From assembly GCA_023435945.1 (NCBI GenBank), contig JAEZLB010000021.1, forward strand, positions 1-19,363: a stretch of 19,363 nt of DNA, written 5' to 3'. A program made the position numbers and the translations under genes. Positions 1 to 8,089 of the stretch are shown piece by piece. The stretch comes from Pseudomonadota bacterium. GTDB lineage: Bacteria; Pseudomonadota; Gammaproteobacteria; Burkholderiales; Burkholderiaceae_D. The first letter of the stretch is position 1. Each line of letters opens with the position of its first letter. Below the pieces are notes generated by a model. The model did no database searches. It was not told the origin of the DNA and was given only the letters and a program-made list of their open reading frames with translations.

Positions 1-1
1 A

Positions 2-1834
2 AGTGTGACCAACGGCACGGATGGCACTATCAACGCCAGTCACGATGCCGGCATCGCCGCTGCCAGCAGCGCCGGTGCAATCAGCATACTGAACGCCGGA
101 CGCATTAACGCGCTAACCGGACTGCTGGCAGAATCGAACTCTGCACGGGTCGATATCAGTAACAGTGGCACCCTCAATAGCAGCAGCGTCGGCATCCGGG
201 TCAATGCTGCCAGCGCTGGCAGCGTGACCAACACCGGCACTGTTGCCAGTGCCATGACCTCCGTTCAGGTCGCAAACGGCGTGGCTGTGAATGTCAGCAA
301 CCGCGCCGGCGGTATACTTTTAGGCAATCTCTCGCTTGGGAGTCTGGCTAGCCTGCACAACACAGGCAGCCTGTACCTGAAACAAGGAGCAGATGCTGCC
401 AATCCTGGCTTTACAGGATCGGCCGTCGCCAGCAGTATCGGCGGAAGCTTCACCCAGGAGCCGAGCGGCATCCTCGGCATAGCCGCTGCCAGCAACAGCT
501 CCTACAGCACCTTGACCGTCGGCGGAGCCGCTATCTTGGGTGGCACTCTGGAAGTCGATGTAAAGTCCACCTACAGTGGTGGCGACCTGAACGCTGTGCT
601 AACGGCCAGCGGTGGTGTCACCAACAGCGGACTGCGGGTCAGCGACAACTCGCTGCGTTATGCATTCTCTGCAGTTTTCCATGGTAACGCGGTGGACCTG
701 GTGGTTCGTGATACCGGCATAAATACCATCAGCGAAGTACTCTCGGCCAGCACACAGGGCGCCGGCAGGGTTTGGGATATGCTGCTAGGTACTGGCAGCA
801 GTTCGCCTGAACTAAGCCGGGCATTGGACCTCATCCAGAGCAGCAGTAACATTGATGAGATCAATCAGCAGGTGCAGCAAACCCTGCCTCAGCTTGCCAG
901 CAACTCCCAGCTCCTAGCTGGCAATACAGTGAGCAGCATGAACTCCGTTGTGCAGTCACGCATCGATACCATCCGCGGCATGGCTTCAGGCGAGACCTTC
1001 CTGGGTGATCGTCATCTCTGGCTGAAACCTTTTGCCACACATTCCAGCCAGGATACCCGCAACGGTACCAACGGTTACAGCGCCGACACTAACGGGCTGG
1101 TTGCAGGCCTTGACAGCAGTCTCTCAGCACAAACTGACTTGGGCCTGGCATTCGCCTACGCACAAACGGATGTATCCAGCCATGCTGGAGGGCCGAAACA
1201 ACGTGCCGATATCGATAGCTACCAGCTCATCCTTTATGGCCGTCAGGTGCTGGACGCAAGCAGCGACCTGTCATTCCATATCGGTGGCGGACGCCTGCAG
1301 AACGACGGGCGACGGCAGATTGACTTCATGGGCCTGAATGCCAACTCGGACTATACCAGCCAAACCGCACATGCAGGTGTGGCGATGGATCGCCGCTTTG
1401 CGCTCAGCCCGAACACTACCTTCGTGCCTTCGATGCGTCTGGACTACATGTGGATCAAAGATGAAGCCTATCGGGAACAAGGTGCAGGCGGCCTGGGGCT
1501 GCAGGTAAAATCCCGCAGCACCGATGCACTGATCGTCGGACTGGATGCCAATTTCATCCACGCCCTGAACAAGCAGCTCACACTGAACGCCAATCTCGGC
1601 ACCGGTTACGATCTGTATAACCGGGCTGCCAGCATCACCGCCGCCTATGCTGGCGCTCCGGACGTAGCCTTCGTGACCTATGGCACCCGGCCATCAGCCT
1701 GGAGTCAGCGCGCCGGCGCCGGCCTGACCTATACCACGGCCAACGGCACCGAAATCACCGGTCGCTATGACGCTGCCCATACGAAAGGTTTCCTCAGCCA
1801 GACCGCCTCGGTGCAACTGCGCTGGATATTCTGA
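2..1834 (+). CDS. Autotransporter outer-membrane beta-barrel protein, 3' part (5' end outside window)
   Basis: This is the C-terminal portion of a type V secretion (autotransporter) protein. Roughly the first 200 visible residues are a passenger tail rich in Ser, Asn, Gly and Ala, with beta-helix-like repeats of the form N-x-G-x-(I/L/V)-N. A linker follows, containing the helical stretch around residues 240-330. From about residue 335 (HLWLKPFA) to the end there is a roughly 275-residue barrel with alternating hydrophobic strands. The last residues, LRWIF, end in the terminal Phe needed for BAM recognition of outer-membrane proteins. The reading frame is open to the left edge, so the GTG at base 5 is not the true start and the gene is partial. 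The stop TGA is followed closely by the lipoprotein gene. The passenger function cannot be read from this part. Confidence 0.9.
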   Translation, partial: SVTNGTDGTINASHDAGIAAASSAGAISILNAGRINALTGLLAESNSARVDISNSGTLNSSSVGIRVNAASAGSVTNTGTVASAMTSVQVANGVAVNVSNRAGGILLGNLSLGSLASLHNTGSLYLKQGADAANPGFTGSAVASSIGGSFTQEPSGILGIAAASNSSYSTLTVGGAAILGGTLEVDVKSTYSGGDLNAVLTASGGVTNSGLRVSDNSLRYAFSAVFHGNAVDLVVRDTGINTISEVLSASTQGAGRVWDMLLGTGSSSPELSRALDLIQSSSNIDEINQQVQQTLPQLASNSQLLAGNTVSSMNSVVQSRIDTIRGMASGETFLGDRHLWLKPFATHSSQDTRNGTNGYSADTNGLVAGLDSSLSAQTDLGLAFAYAQTDVSSHAGGPKQRADIDSYQLILYGRQVLDASSDLSFHIGGGRLQNDGRRQIDFMGLNANSDYTSQTAHAGVAMDRRFALSPNTTFVPSMRLDYMWIKDEAYREQGAGGLGLQVKSRSTDALIVGLDANFIHALNKQLTLNANLGTGYDLYNRAASITAAYAGAPDVAFVTYGTRPSAWSQRAGAGLTYTTANGTEITGRYDAAHTKGFLSQTASVQLRWIF

Positions 1835-1836
1835 TA

Positions 1837-2691
1837 GTGGTGACCATCACGCGCCTTTCATATCTGACCTGTGCTGTACTGCTCTTCATGCTGGCAGGAT
1901 GCACCACCGTTCCCTCGCCAGGCGAACGGACCGGGTATGCTAATGCGCTCGCGGCGGCTCAAGGATGGGTGGCAGAGAACCTTGATGCGGGGCATTTCGT
2001 CTTGCGGACTTACCGCCCCGCCCAATCTAAAGGCGGACTTCTGACGATTTATCTGGAAGGCGACGGCTTGGCCTGGCTCACTTCTACTCTGCCTTCGACT
2101 GATCCTACGCCGGTGAATCCACTCGCACTGCAACTGGCCCTGGCCCAACCATCCGGAGAAGCTGCGTATCTCGCCCGCCCATGCCAGTTCATCCGCGATC
2201 AAACTAACTGCAGCGCACGCTACTGGACCGACGCCCGTTTCGCCCGGGAGGTCATCACTAGCACAAACCAGGCTGTGGACCAATTGAAGACGCGACTTGG
2301 CGCAAAGGAACTTGTGCTGGTAGGTTACTCCGGCGGTGGCACCGTGGCGCTGCTCCTCGCTGCCGAGCGCAAAGATGTGCGCCAGGTGATCACTGTCGCC
2401 GGCAATCTTGATCACGCTGCCTGGACCGCACTGCACCGACTGAAATCTCTTTACGCCTCAGATAACCCTGTCCGTTACCGTATGGCTCTGCAATCGATAC
2501 CGCAGATTCACCTCACTGGCGAACGTGACCACACCATCCCGTCGGAACTGGTCCTGAACTTCAACTCAGGCTATCCACCCGGCACACCGTCTCAGGTGAT
2601 GGTGTTACCCGGCTATGACCACGGATGTTGCTGGGTAGCTGGCTGGCCGGAATTATGGCGGCAGCATTCACGCAAAGATCAGGAACGCTAG
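1837..2691 (+). CDS. Lipoprotein alpha/beta hydrolase
   Basis: This 284-residue protein has an N-terminal lipoprotein signal: a basic start, a hydrophobic stretch and the lipobox LAGC, with the lipidated Cys at residue 22. It is predicted to sit on the inner or outer membrane facing the periplasm. The nucleophile elbow GYSGGG places Ser165 as the catalytic serine. Asp231 (GERDHTIP) and His262 (GYDHGCCW) fit the acid and base of an alpha/beta-hydrolase triad. The substrate is unknown; an esterase or lipase is most likely. Start codons available are GTG at 1837 or GTG at 1840, so the ribosome-binding region lies inside the end of the autotransporter gene. Two bases separate that stop from this start, which suggests translational coupling and a shared operon. 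The two proteins may be functionally linked, for example in surface display or turnover, but this is inference. Confidence 0.85.
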   Translation: MVTITRLSYLTCAVLLFMLAGCTTVPSPGERTGYANALAAAQGWVAENLDAGHFVLRTYRPAQSKGGLLTIYLEGDGLAWLTSTLPSTDPTPVNPLALQLALAQPSGEAAYLARPCQFIRDQTNCSARYWTDARFAREVITSTNQAVDQLKTRLGAKELVLVGYSGGGTVALLLAAERKDVRQVITVAGNLDHAAWTALHRLKSLYASDNPVRYRMALQSIPQIHLTGERDHTIPSELVLNFNSGYPPGTPSQVMVLPGYDHGCCWVAGWPELWRQHSRKDQER

Positions 2692-3006
2692 CGCTGACCG
2701 AAGGCAGCAAACCGTCCTTGCACTTCAATCGATGTTCAGAAAAAATCGAGAGAGGACTTGAGGGTCCATGGAACACAGGGGCTGACTATCATCAGCGTCT
2801 GCACCTGCGTTGGAGCCCTGGTGCTTGCTGCACCTCAGGCAGTTGGATGACATCAGGCAGGATGCCTGAAGGACTTGAACCGAAGCTGTCAATAACGATG
2901 CTGTCGTCCTCTCTCTTGCCCGCACCTCTACCTGGTTACCGGGAAAACATCGTAAGAGTCGGGCTTTTTGTGTATCTTCTCACGCTTTCCTGATGATGAT
3001 CGATGG
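2692..3006. other. Intergenic region between convergent genes
   Basis: This stretch has no convincing gene. It contains a perfect 7-bp inverted repeat, TCAGGCA-GGA-TGCCTGA, at 2853-2869. Near its end, a GC-rich stretch followed by five T (GGGCTTTTT, about 2961-2969) could mark the end of transcription from the plus strand. A short open stretch with a signal-peptide-like composition (around 2779-2848) stops at a TGA and has no clear start or ribosome-binding site. Confidence 0.4.
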
Positions 3007-3540
3007 TCAGGAGTAGTTTAGCGATTTGACCATGTAAATCGCATCCTCAGGATAGCTCTTGAGGCAGTCGCCATATTCAGGCGAGGGCGTGCCGGGGATA
3101 TATCCGAGCTTGCTCCAGTATGGATAGGAATCCTGCACGGATACCAGCGCGGAATATGGCATGCGCTGTGCACGGGCGAATTTCATGGCCAGGTTAAAAA
3201 GTGCCTTGCCCACTCCTCTCCCCGTCGCGCGCTGCAACACGGCCAGATCGTGCAAATACAAGGTATCCGCATCGTCCGCCACCAGGAATCCTCCCTCGAG
3301 CGCTGTGACGGCACCCAGCCTGGAAGGATAGGTAAAGAGATAAGCACATGCGCCCTCCTTATCCTCCGCAATCCAGCAGGTAGCGGGAGCTTCTTGCAAA
3401 CGGCGCAGGATGATTTCCTGCTTCTCCTGCATGGAAGGCGGATAACTTTCTTCCTGAATGGCATGGATGGCAGGCATATCTGCCAGATTCGCCAAGCGAT
3501 AGCTAATCCGCTCTGTCATATTGCCGATATCGTTACTCAT
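3007..3540 (-). CDS. GNAT family N-acetyltransferase
   Basis: This is a single-domain GCN5-related N-acetyltransferase of 177 residues that transfers acetyl from acetyl-CoA to an amine of unknown identity. From the chosen ATG, the acetyl-CoA pyrophosphate loop (motif A) is RATGRGVGKALF at about residues 104-115. It is preceded by the strand LYLHDLAVL and followed by the motif B helix and the aromatic SYPYWSKLGY, typical of the C-terminal GNAT core. The frame extends upstream to a TTG at 3564, but the ATG at 3538-3540 is preferred; an ATG at 3519 is also possible because no strong ribosome-binding site decides it. A perfect dyad lies about 50 bp upstream. The gene is alone on the minus strand, so the neighbours say nothing about its substrate. 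Confidence 0.85.
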   Translation of the reverse strand: MSNDIGNMTERISYRLANLADMPAIHAIQEESYPPSMQEKQEIILRRLQEAPATCWIAEDKEGACAYLFTYPSRLGAVTALEGGFLVADDADTLYLHDLAVLQRATGRGVGKALFNLAMKFARAQRMPYSALVSVQDSYPYWSKLGYIPGTPSPEYGDCLKSYPEDAIYMVKSLNYS

Positions 3541-3587
3541 CAAACCGAATTTCCGAAACCACAATTACCAACTATTCTCTATACGGC

Positions 3588-3604
3588 TGCTCATAAAATG
3601 AGCA
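3588..3604. promoter_or_regulatory. 17-bp palindrome upstream of the acetyltransferase gene
   Basis: The sequence TGCTCATAAAATGAGCA is a perfect 7-bp inverted repeat around AAA. It lies about 48 bp upstream of the acetyltransferase ATG. It could be a transcription-factor operator or a small hairpin in the leader RNA. The binding protein is unknown. Confidence 0.4.
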
Positions 3605-3764
3605 CCCTGCGACATCATAAATCAGATTGGTGAAATGCGAAGTTCCATAAGCCGGGTAACACTGAGTGATATATAGCATTCAATTACAATCGCGTTTTGT
3701 CTATATCCGTGCATTTGCATGCTGCGCTGTTGGCAATTCGCTACCTCCCCATTCTTATTGCCAT

Positions 3765-3793
3765 TTGACGCCGCTGTTCAGGCAGCCCACAAT
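3765..3793 (+). promoter_or_regulatory. Candidate sigma70 promoter for the zinc-ribbon membrane protein
   Basis: TTGACG (3765-3770, 5 of 6 matches to the -35 consensus), a 17-bp spacer, and CACAAT (3788-3793, 4 of 6 matches to -10). It would give a leader of about 75 nt before the ATG at 3874. The spacing is ideal but the -10 is imperfect. Confidence 0.45.
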
Positions 3794-3873
3794 CGGCCTC
3801 GCATTGGAGAGTCGGCAGGGCTCCTCGAAATCACGCGCGACTCACCTCATTACAATGCCCAGGACAAAAGAAT

Positions 3874-4947
3874 ATGAGTAAAACATTGCGACTCTCCGAA
3901 CGATGGTTCAAGCGCGGCCTGTGGCTGGTTGCATTGATCTTCGCCAGCTTTCTGATCGGGCTGGGCGGCACGCTCGTTGGACATTTGCACAAAGTCGAGG
4001 AAACCTACTCGATACAGGATTTCATGGATCCGGCCGCCGCCAGGCAAAGCAAGGATGCGCTCGCTGAAGCGCAAGTAAAGGAGCGCGATACCCAGGATGT
4101 ACTGGAGCAGGCGCAACTACGGTTGCGGATTGCCGAATCCGATAATCGTGCAGCTCGCGAGACATTCAGCAACTGGCTGGCAACACGGCATGTGACGGAG
4201 CGCGGCGAGCAGGATGCGGAACTGATCAGGCGCACGCAAGAGCTCGACCAGCTGAAGCAGAAAGAAAGGCAAGCGCAGGCTGAGGTTCAGGCGCTGGAAC
4301 AAACGCTGCTTGATGCGCGACAGACTGCGGCACGTACTCAGTCGACTATGCACGAGATGGAAAAGGCAGCGCAGGCCGAATTACAAAAAGCGCAATTCTG
4401 GCAGGAGTTCCGGGTTTTCCTGTATCGCCTGATGCTGACACTGCCTTTGCTGGGCATCGCGGCATGGCTATTTGCCAAGAAGCGTAAAAGCACCTACTGG
4501 CCCTTTGTCTGGGGTTTCATTTTCTTTGCGGTGTTTGTATTTTTCTTTGAGCTGGTGCCTTATCTGCCGAGTTATGGGGGTTATGTCCGCTATACCGTCG
4601 GCATCATCCTGACCGTCCTGATTGGCAGGCAAGCCATACTCTCCCTGAACCGCTTTCTGGAAAAACAAAGGCTGGCTGAGCAGAAATCCGAAGCAGAAAG
4701 ACGCCAGGCGCTCAACTACGATGTGGCGATGGCTCGCCTGGCGAAAAATGTCTGCCCCGGCTGCGAACGGCCGGTTGACCTGAAAGATACGGGCGCCAAT
4801 CACTGTCCCCATTGCGGTCTGCGCTTGCAGACGGATTGTTCACATTGCCAGACCCGCATCAGCACTTTTAGTCGTTTTTGCAAGCAGTGCGGAAATCCCG
4901 CAAGCAGTCAGGCCACCGAAGCGGGGATAGAGAAGCACCTTCCTTAA
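3874..4947 (+). CDS. Membrane protein with long periplasmic-type coiled coil and C-terminal double zinc ribbon
   Basis: I do not recognise a named family for this 357-residue protein. In order it shows: a basic N-terminus and a transmembrane helix at about 15-37; a long charged, Gln/Glu/Ala-rich coiled coil at about 55-175; three more hydrophobic helices at about 181-200, 208-230 and 238-256; a short basic helical linker; and a zinc-binding tail. The tail has four CxxC knuckles: C294/C297, C311/C314, C322/C325 and C336/C339, the arrangement of a double zinc ribbon. With four membrane helices the ribbon and N-terminus would face the cytoplasm and the coiled coil the periplasm, which is inference. 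AGGA at 3861-3864 is a reasonable ribosome-binding site for the ATG. The gene appears monocistronic with its own promoter. Double zinc ribbons often mediate protein contacts rather than catalysis. Confidence 0.8.
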   Translation: MSKTLRLSERWFKRGLWLVALIFASFLIGLGGTLVGHLHKVEETYSIQDFMDPAAARQSKDALAEAQVKERDTQDVLEQAQLRLRIAESDNRAARETFSNWLATRHVTERGEQDAELIRRTQELDQLKQKERQAQAEVQALEQTLLDARQTAARTQSTMHEMEKAAQAELQKAQFWQEFRVFLYRLMLTLPLLGIAAWLFAKKRKSTYWPFVWGFIFFAVFVFFFELVPYLPSYGGYVRYTVGIILTVLIGRQAILSLNRFLEKQRLAEQKSEAERRQALNYDVAMARLAKNVCPGCERPVDLKDTGANHCPHCGLRLQTDCSHCQTRISTFSRFCKQCGNPASSQATEAGIEKHLP

Positions 4948-5197
4948 CGGGCGCGGCCTCCTTAACGATAGAGATATTCATTCAGAATGCCTGCGCTCTA
5001 TCCGGTACCCGGTTCTCGTTCCTTCGACTACAATGCGGGATGCCGGGCTTTTAGTGTGCGTCGGCTTTCATCTGAAACAGGCAAGCGAAAGCATGCCTCT
5101 GTAGCGGATTACCGGACCACCCCGAACGCCTTGGTCGAATCGAAGAATCAGCAGCAGTCAAAATGCAGACCCTGTCCTCCCCATTTCAATTTATATA
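4948..5197 (+). other. Leader region of mntP with a hairpin
   Basis: This 250-bp stretch precedes mntP. It contains TACAAT at 5029-5034, a possible -10, but no good -35 was found. It also holds the hairpin listed at 5077-5102. mntP genes in several bacteria are preceded by the yybP-ykoY manganese riboswitch. I looked for its conserved GGGGAGUAG-type core and did not find it, so no riboswitch is claimed. Confidence 0.35.
5077..5102 (+). other. RNA hairpin with GNRA tetraloop in the mntP leader
   Basis: On the plus strand, ACAGGCA (5077-5083) pairs with TGCC-TC-TGT (5094-5102) with a two-base bulge. The stem is closed by GC-GAAA-GC (5085-5092), a GNRA tetraloop. The structure lies about 100 nt upstream of the mntP start. 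It may be part of a structured leader; no match to a known riboswitch core was seen. Confidence 0.35.
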
Positions 5198-5764
5198 ATG
5201 AGTTTTACGTCCATCCTGATCATTGCCTTTGCAATGTCAACCGATGCATTTGCCGCCGCCATAGGAAAAGGTGCTGCGCTCCAACGTCCTCATCTGCGCG
5301 AAGCATTGCGCACCGGTCTTATCTTCGGTGTTATCGAAGCGCTCACCCCCATCATCGGCTGGTTATTAGGCAAGGCTGCCGCCCCTTATGTGGAGGCCTG
5401 GGATCACTGGATCGCCTTTGTGCTGCTCGGCGCATTAGGCCTGAGAATGATTCATGCCGGCTTCACAAACGAAGAAGCAGAAAGCGAGAAACCCAGCTCT
5501 CACTCTTTCTGGATCCTGGCCGCCACGGGATTTGCCACCAGTATCGACGCCATGGTCGCAGGTGTGGGACTGGCATTCATGGACGCCAATATCATCGTGA
5601 CCTCGATTGCCATCGGGCTGGCGACCTTCACGCTGGTCACCGTGGGTTTCATGCTGGGCCGTGCACTTGGCGTAATAGCCGGACAGCGCGCCGAGATCAT
5701 GGGTGGCGTCTTGTTGATCGGGATCGGCTGCATGATCCTTTACCAGCATATTGGCCAACCTTAA
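5198..5764 (+). CDS. mntP: Manganese efflux pump MntP
   Basis: This 188-residue inner-membrane protein exports Mn(II) and protects against manganese excess. It matches the MntP (formerly YebN) family along its whole length. It has six hydrophobic segments in two homologous halves, each with the conserved acidic motif: [13 protein letters not shown] (Asp16) and [14 protein letters not shown] (Asp117). Further family signatures are [18 protein letters not shown] (about 38-55) and the C-terminal [13 protein letters not shown]. Length is normal for the family. The ATG at 5198 is the only start that keeps the whole first helix. No Shine-Dalgarno sequence precedes it, and a TATAAT string (5194-5199) overlaps the start codon. 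Regulation by manganese is expected from the family, but no known riboswitch was found upstream. Confidence 0.95.
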   Translation: MSFTSILIIAFAMSTDAFAAAIGKGAALQRPHLREALRTGLIFGVIEALTPIIGWLLGKAAAPYVEAWDHWIAFVLLGALGLRMIHAGFTNEEAESEKPSSHSFWILAATGFATSIDAMVAGVGLAFMDANIIVTSIAIGLATFTLVTVGFMLGRALGVIAGQRAEIMGGVLLIGIGCMILYQHIGQP

Positions 5765-5771
5765 TCGGCCA

Positions 5772-5806
5772 GAGGAAACCGCTCAAGGCATGAGACGGCT
5801 TTCCTC
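5772..5806. terminator. Hairpin between convergent mntP and LysE-family gene
   Basis: GAGGAAACCG (5772-5781) pairs with CGGCTTTCCTC (5796-5806) with one bulged base, forming a strong stem just after the mntP stop. No T run follows, so intrinsic termination is not certain. The position between convergent genes fits a bidirectional terminator or an mRNA 3' end structure. Confidence 0.45.
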
Positions 5807-5846
5807 CCCCCAGCCTTGGGGTACTCTTTACTCGCCTGAAAAGCTC

Positions 5847-6473
5847 TCAACGCGAAATCATTAACCGCAATCCTAATGCGACAAAGACGGTGCCTGCCAG
5901 GCGATCGAGAATAACCCCGGCGTTATGCCGTCTATTCAGCCATTGCCCAACCGAGCCGGAGAAATAACCCAGCAGGCCAAACAGGATGGCGGCCTGGGCA
6001 GTGAAAGTCATTCCCAGCAGCGCTGTTTGCCAGTCAACGTTCCCGTGAGCCGGGATAATGAACTGCGGCAGGAAGGACAAAAAGAACAAGGCGACTTTGG
6101 GATTAATGGCATTGGCAAGGATGCCTTTGAAAAACAGCTGCGGCAGACTTTGCGCCTGGCCTTGCACAGCTTCGATTTGCGTACTGCTCCGGCTGCGCAG
6201 CGCATTGATGCCTAACCCGATCAGATAGAGGCCCCCGGTTATCTTCAGCGCCATGAATGCTGCAGGTGATGCCGCGATCAGCGCACTCACGCCAATCACA
6301 GCCAGTACGGTATGGCTCAGGCAGCCCAACGCACAGCCCAGACCAAAAGCGACACCTTGTTTGCGCCCCCTGGCAATGCCGATGCCAAGCACCATCAGGT
6401 TATCCGGCCCTGGCGATGCGGTGATGACGAGGGCAGCAATGAGGAAGCCGGCGAATTGCTCGAATGTCAGCAT
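5847..6473 (-). CDS. LysE/RhtB-family amino-acid exporter
   Basis: This 208-residue inner-membrane protein belongs to the LysE/RhtB family of small-molecule exporters, which expel amino acids or homoserine lactone-like compounds by proton exchange. The family signature SPGPDN is at residues 20-25, and the glycine-rich segment GVAFGLGCALGCLSHT follows it. The ANAINPKVALFFLSFLPQF motif sits in the middle. About six hydrophobic helices are present and the length is standard. The ATG at 6471-6473 fits the family N-terminus, although no strong ribosome-binding site precedes it. The gene is convergent with mntP and divergent from the ModE-type regulator. The specific substrate cannot be told from sequence. 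Confidence 0.9.
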   Translation of the reverse strand: MLTFEQFAGFLIAALVITASPGPDNLMVLGIGIARGRKQGVAFGLGCALGCLSHTVLAVIGVSALIAASPAAFMALKITGGLYLIGLGINALRSRSSTQIEAVQGQAQSLPQLFFKGILANAINPKVALFFLSFLPQFIIPAHGNVDWQTALLGMTFTAQAAILFGLLGYFSGSVGQWLNRRHNAGVILDRLAGTVFVALGLRLMISR

Positions 6474-6834
6474 ATGCTAGGTGATGTAGTCAGGAAATAG
6501 GAAAGTGTAGCGACTGATCGTAGCGTGTGCTTATCCCCCATGGACACATCAAGTGCCGCTTGCCCTTCCCTGGAGGCGCCCCTTGCCGTCAGCGAGCAGG
6601 TCGCTTCATCGTCAAATAGGAAGAGCAGATCATATGCAATCGCTTCGGCGCAATGATAAACCGCCTTTTTTAGGACCATCATATACAATCGATTCGTTCG
6701 CCCTGCCGGACCGGGCCCGGTATCAAAACCGGCTGGCTGGCAGGCTCTTATTTTCATGCATGCTGCCGGTTCCCTGCAGCCAATTCTCCCGCTGAAAAGC
6801 AGGGCAAGGATGAAGGCACTTACGATATTCACTG
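6474..6834. other. Divergent intergenic region upstream of the ModE-like regulator
   Basis: This 361-bp region separates the LysE-family gene and the ModE-like gene. Open frames here lack ribosome-binding sites and recognisable protein sequence. Its main feature is a 19-bp imperfect direct repeat, listed separately. The classical ModE operator (paired TATATA/TATAAC half-sites) was not seen. Confidence 0.5.
6629..6696. repeat. 19-bp direct repeat pair upstream of ModE-like regulator
   Basis: ATCATATGCAATCGCTTCG at 6629-6647 and ATCATATACAATCGATTCG at 6678-6696 match at 17 of 19 positions and lie 49 bp apart start to start. They lie in the divergent promoter region of the exporter and the ModE-like gene. 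They could be operators of the regulator encoded next door; this is inference. Confidence 0.55.
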
Positions 6835-7932
6835 ATGAAACTCGAAATCGAACCCAACCTGTTTTTGCTTGGTCAGAACGGCAAACATCATTCGCTGGCG
6901 CAGGGCCTGACGCTTTTGCGCCTGATTGAAAAATCAGGCAACCTGCGCGCATCCAGCAAGGACCTGGGCGTTTCGTATCGCATGGCCTGGGAATCGCTGA
7001 TACAGATGGAAAAGCTGTTCGGCGCACCGGTGATAGAAAGAACACCGGGCAAAGGTTCGCAACTGACCCGGTTGGGTCAGAGGTTGGTCCACTTCGACAA
7101 GCTGGTGCATGCACGCATCGGCCCCTTGCTCGATGCGATGGAAGCAGAGTTCGAATCGGAAATCCAGAATATTGTGATGGCGGTGCAGGCTGACCTGAGC
7201 ATTTGCGCCAGCCATGACTTCGCGGTGGAAGTCCTGCACAAACGGCTGAACCGCGAGAACCTGCGCGTCGACCTGAGCTATCGCGGCAGCCTGGAAGCCT
7301 TGATTGCCTTAAGCCGTGGCAATTGCGATATAGCCGGCTTCCATGTCCCCATCGGGCCGCTGGAACATGCCGTATGGAAGCACTTCGAAACCTATCTTTC
7401 GCCCGATAATGCCATCATCAACCTGGCAACACGCCGACAAGGAATCATGGTCGCCCGGGGCAATCCGAAAAACATCTGGGCCCTGAATGATCTCAAGCGC
7501 GCCGACGTGCAATTCGTCAATCGCCAACAAGGCGCAGGTACGCGCATGATCCTGGACCTACTGCTGAAACAGGAAAGCCTGGAAGGACGCGACATCCGCG
7601 GTTATGAGAATATTGAAATGACCCATGCTGCGGTCGGCGCCTACATCATGTGTGGCAAGGCAGATGCGGGATTGGGCGTGGAAGAGGCGGCGCACCAGTT
7701 TGAACTGGACTTCGTGCCGCTGCTGAGTGAGCGTTATTTCCTGACCTGCAAGAAGAACCTGTTGGAGGCAGCTCATTTTGCCCCCCTGTTCAATGCGCTG
7801 AATGCCAAGGACTTCCAGATGGAAGTCCATAGCCTGGCTGGTTACGATGGCATCAGTCTGGGAACCATTACAGAATTCGAAGAGCTTTCCAGCCATTTTG
7901 CCCAGTCCGCAAAATCCCAGGCGAACCAGTAG
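6835..7932 (+). CDS. ModE-type HTH transcriptional regulator with periplasmic-binding-protein-like sensor domain
   Basis: This 365-residue cytoplasmic regulator has two parts. Residues 1 to about 105 form a winged helix of the ModE/LysR kind: the block ASSKDLGVSYRMAWESLIQM (39-58) followed by the wing and LTRLGQRLV closely resembles the DNA-binding domain of the molybdate regulator ModE. From about 115 to 350 is a substrate-binding-protein-like domain (COG1910 type), with the hinge-like segments ATRRQGIMVARGNPKNIW and VNRQQGAGTRM. ModE of E. coli uses Mop domains to sense molybdate; here the sensor is an SBP fold, so the ligand may be molybdate, tungstate or another oxyanion. Neighbouring genes for a molybdopterin protein and a Mop protein support a molybdenum role. 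The ATG at 6835 matches the domain start, but no good ribosome-binding site is close. Confidence 0.85.
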   Translation: MKLEIEPNLFLLGQNGKHHSLAQGLTLLRLIEKSGNLRASSKDLGVSYRMAWESLIQMEKLFGAPVIERTPGKGSQLTRLGQRLVHFDKLVHARIGPLLDAMEAEFESEIQNIVMAVQADLSICASHDFAVEVLHKRLNRENLRVDLSYRGSLEALIALSRGNCDIAGFHVPIGPLEHAVWKHFETYLSPDNAIINLATRRQGIMVARGNPKNIWALNDLKRADVQFVNRQQGAGTRMILDLLLKQESLEGRDIRGYENIEMTHAAVGAYIMCGKADAGLGVEEAAHQFELDFVPLLSERYFLTCKKNLLEAAHFAPLFNALNAKDFQMEVHSLAGYDGISLGTITEFEELSSHFAQSAKSQANQ

Positions 7933-7939
7933 ATGAGCT

Positions 7940-7979
7940 GGCTTCACAAGATTTGCTCCAAAGCGGATATTGTGAAGCC
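7940..7979 (+). terminator. 10-bp perfect hairpin just after the ModE-like gene
   Basis: GGCTTCACAA (7940-7949) and TTGTGAAGCC (7970-7979) form a perfect 10-bp stem with a 20-nt loop, starting 8 bp after the stop codon. No T run follows. It may end or protect the regulator mRNA, or be a leader structure or operator for the downstream molybdopterin gene. Confidence 0.4.
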
Positions 7980-8089
7980 GGAACAGATCAGGCATCGTGC
8001 CGCCTAGCTTGATGCGTGCGGCCTACAGAATCACGACTTTCCTATTTATCTGCAAGCCGGATATTTATCTTTCCAAGGAGCTTCTTGGT

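Larger units (their letters stand above)
3541..3873. other. Divergent intergenic region (GNAT / zinc-ribbon gene)
   Basis: This is the intergenic region between the minus-strand acetyltransferase and the plus-strand membrane protein. No ORF looks real. It holds the palindrome at 3588-3604 and a sigma70-like promoter at 3765-3793, both listed separately. The rest is AT-richer than the flanking genes and has no recognised element. Confidence 0.5.

Noticed and set aside
4948..5197. yybP-ykoY manganese riboswitch upstream of mntP
   Set aside because: Expected for the gene, but the conserved core was not found by eye; kept only as a hairpin feature.
4987..5793. A 268-codon plus-strand frame overlapping mntP
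   Set aside because: It reads through mntP in another frame, is rich in Cys, Arg and His, and matches no family. mntP explains the region.
6467..7114. A 215-codon minus-strand frame across the exporter/ModE-like intergenic region
   Set aside because: It overlaps the regulator antisense, its tail has no family resemblance, and no ribosome-binding site supports its internal starts.
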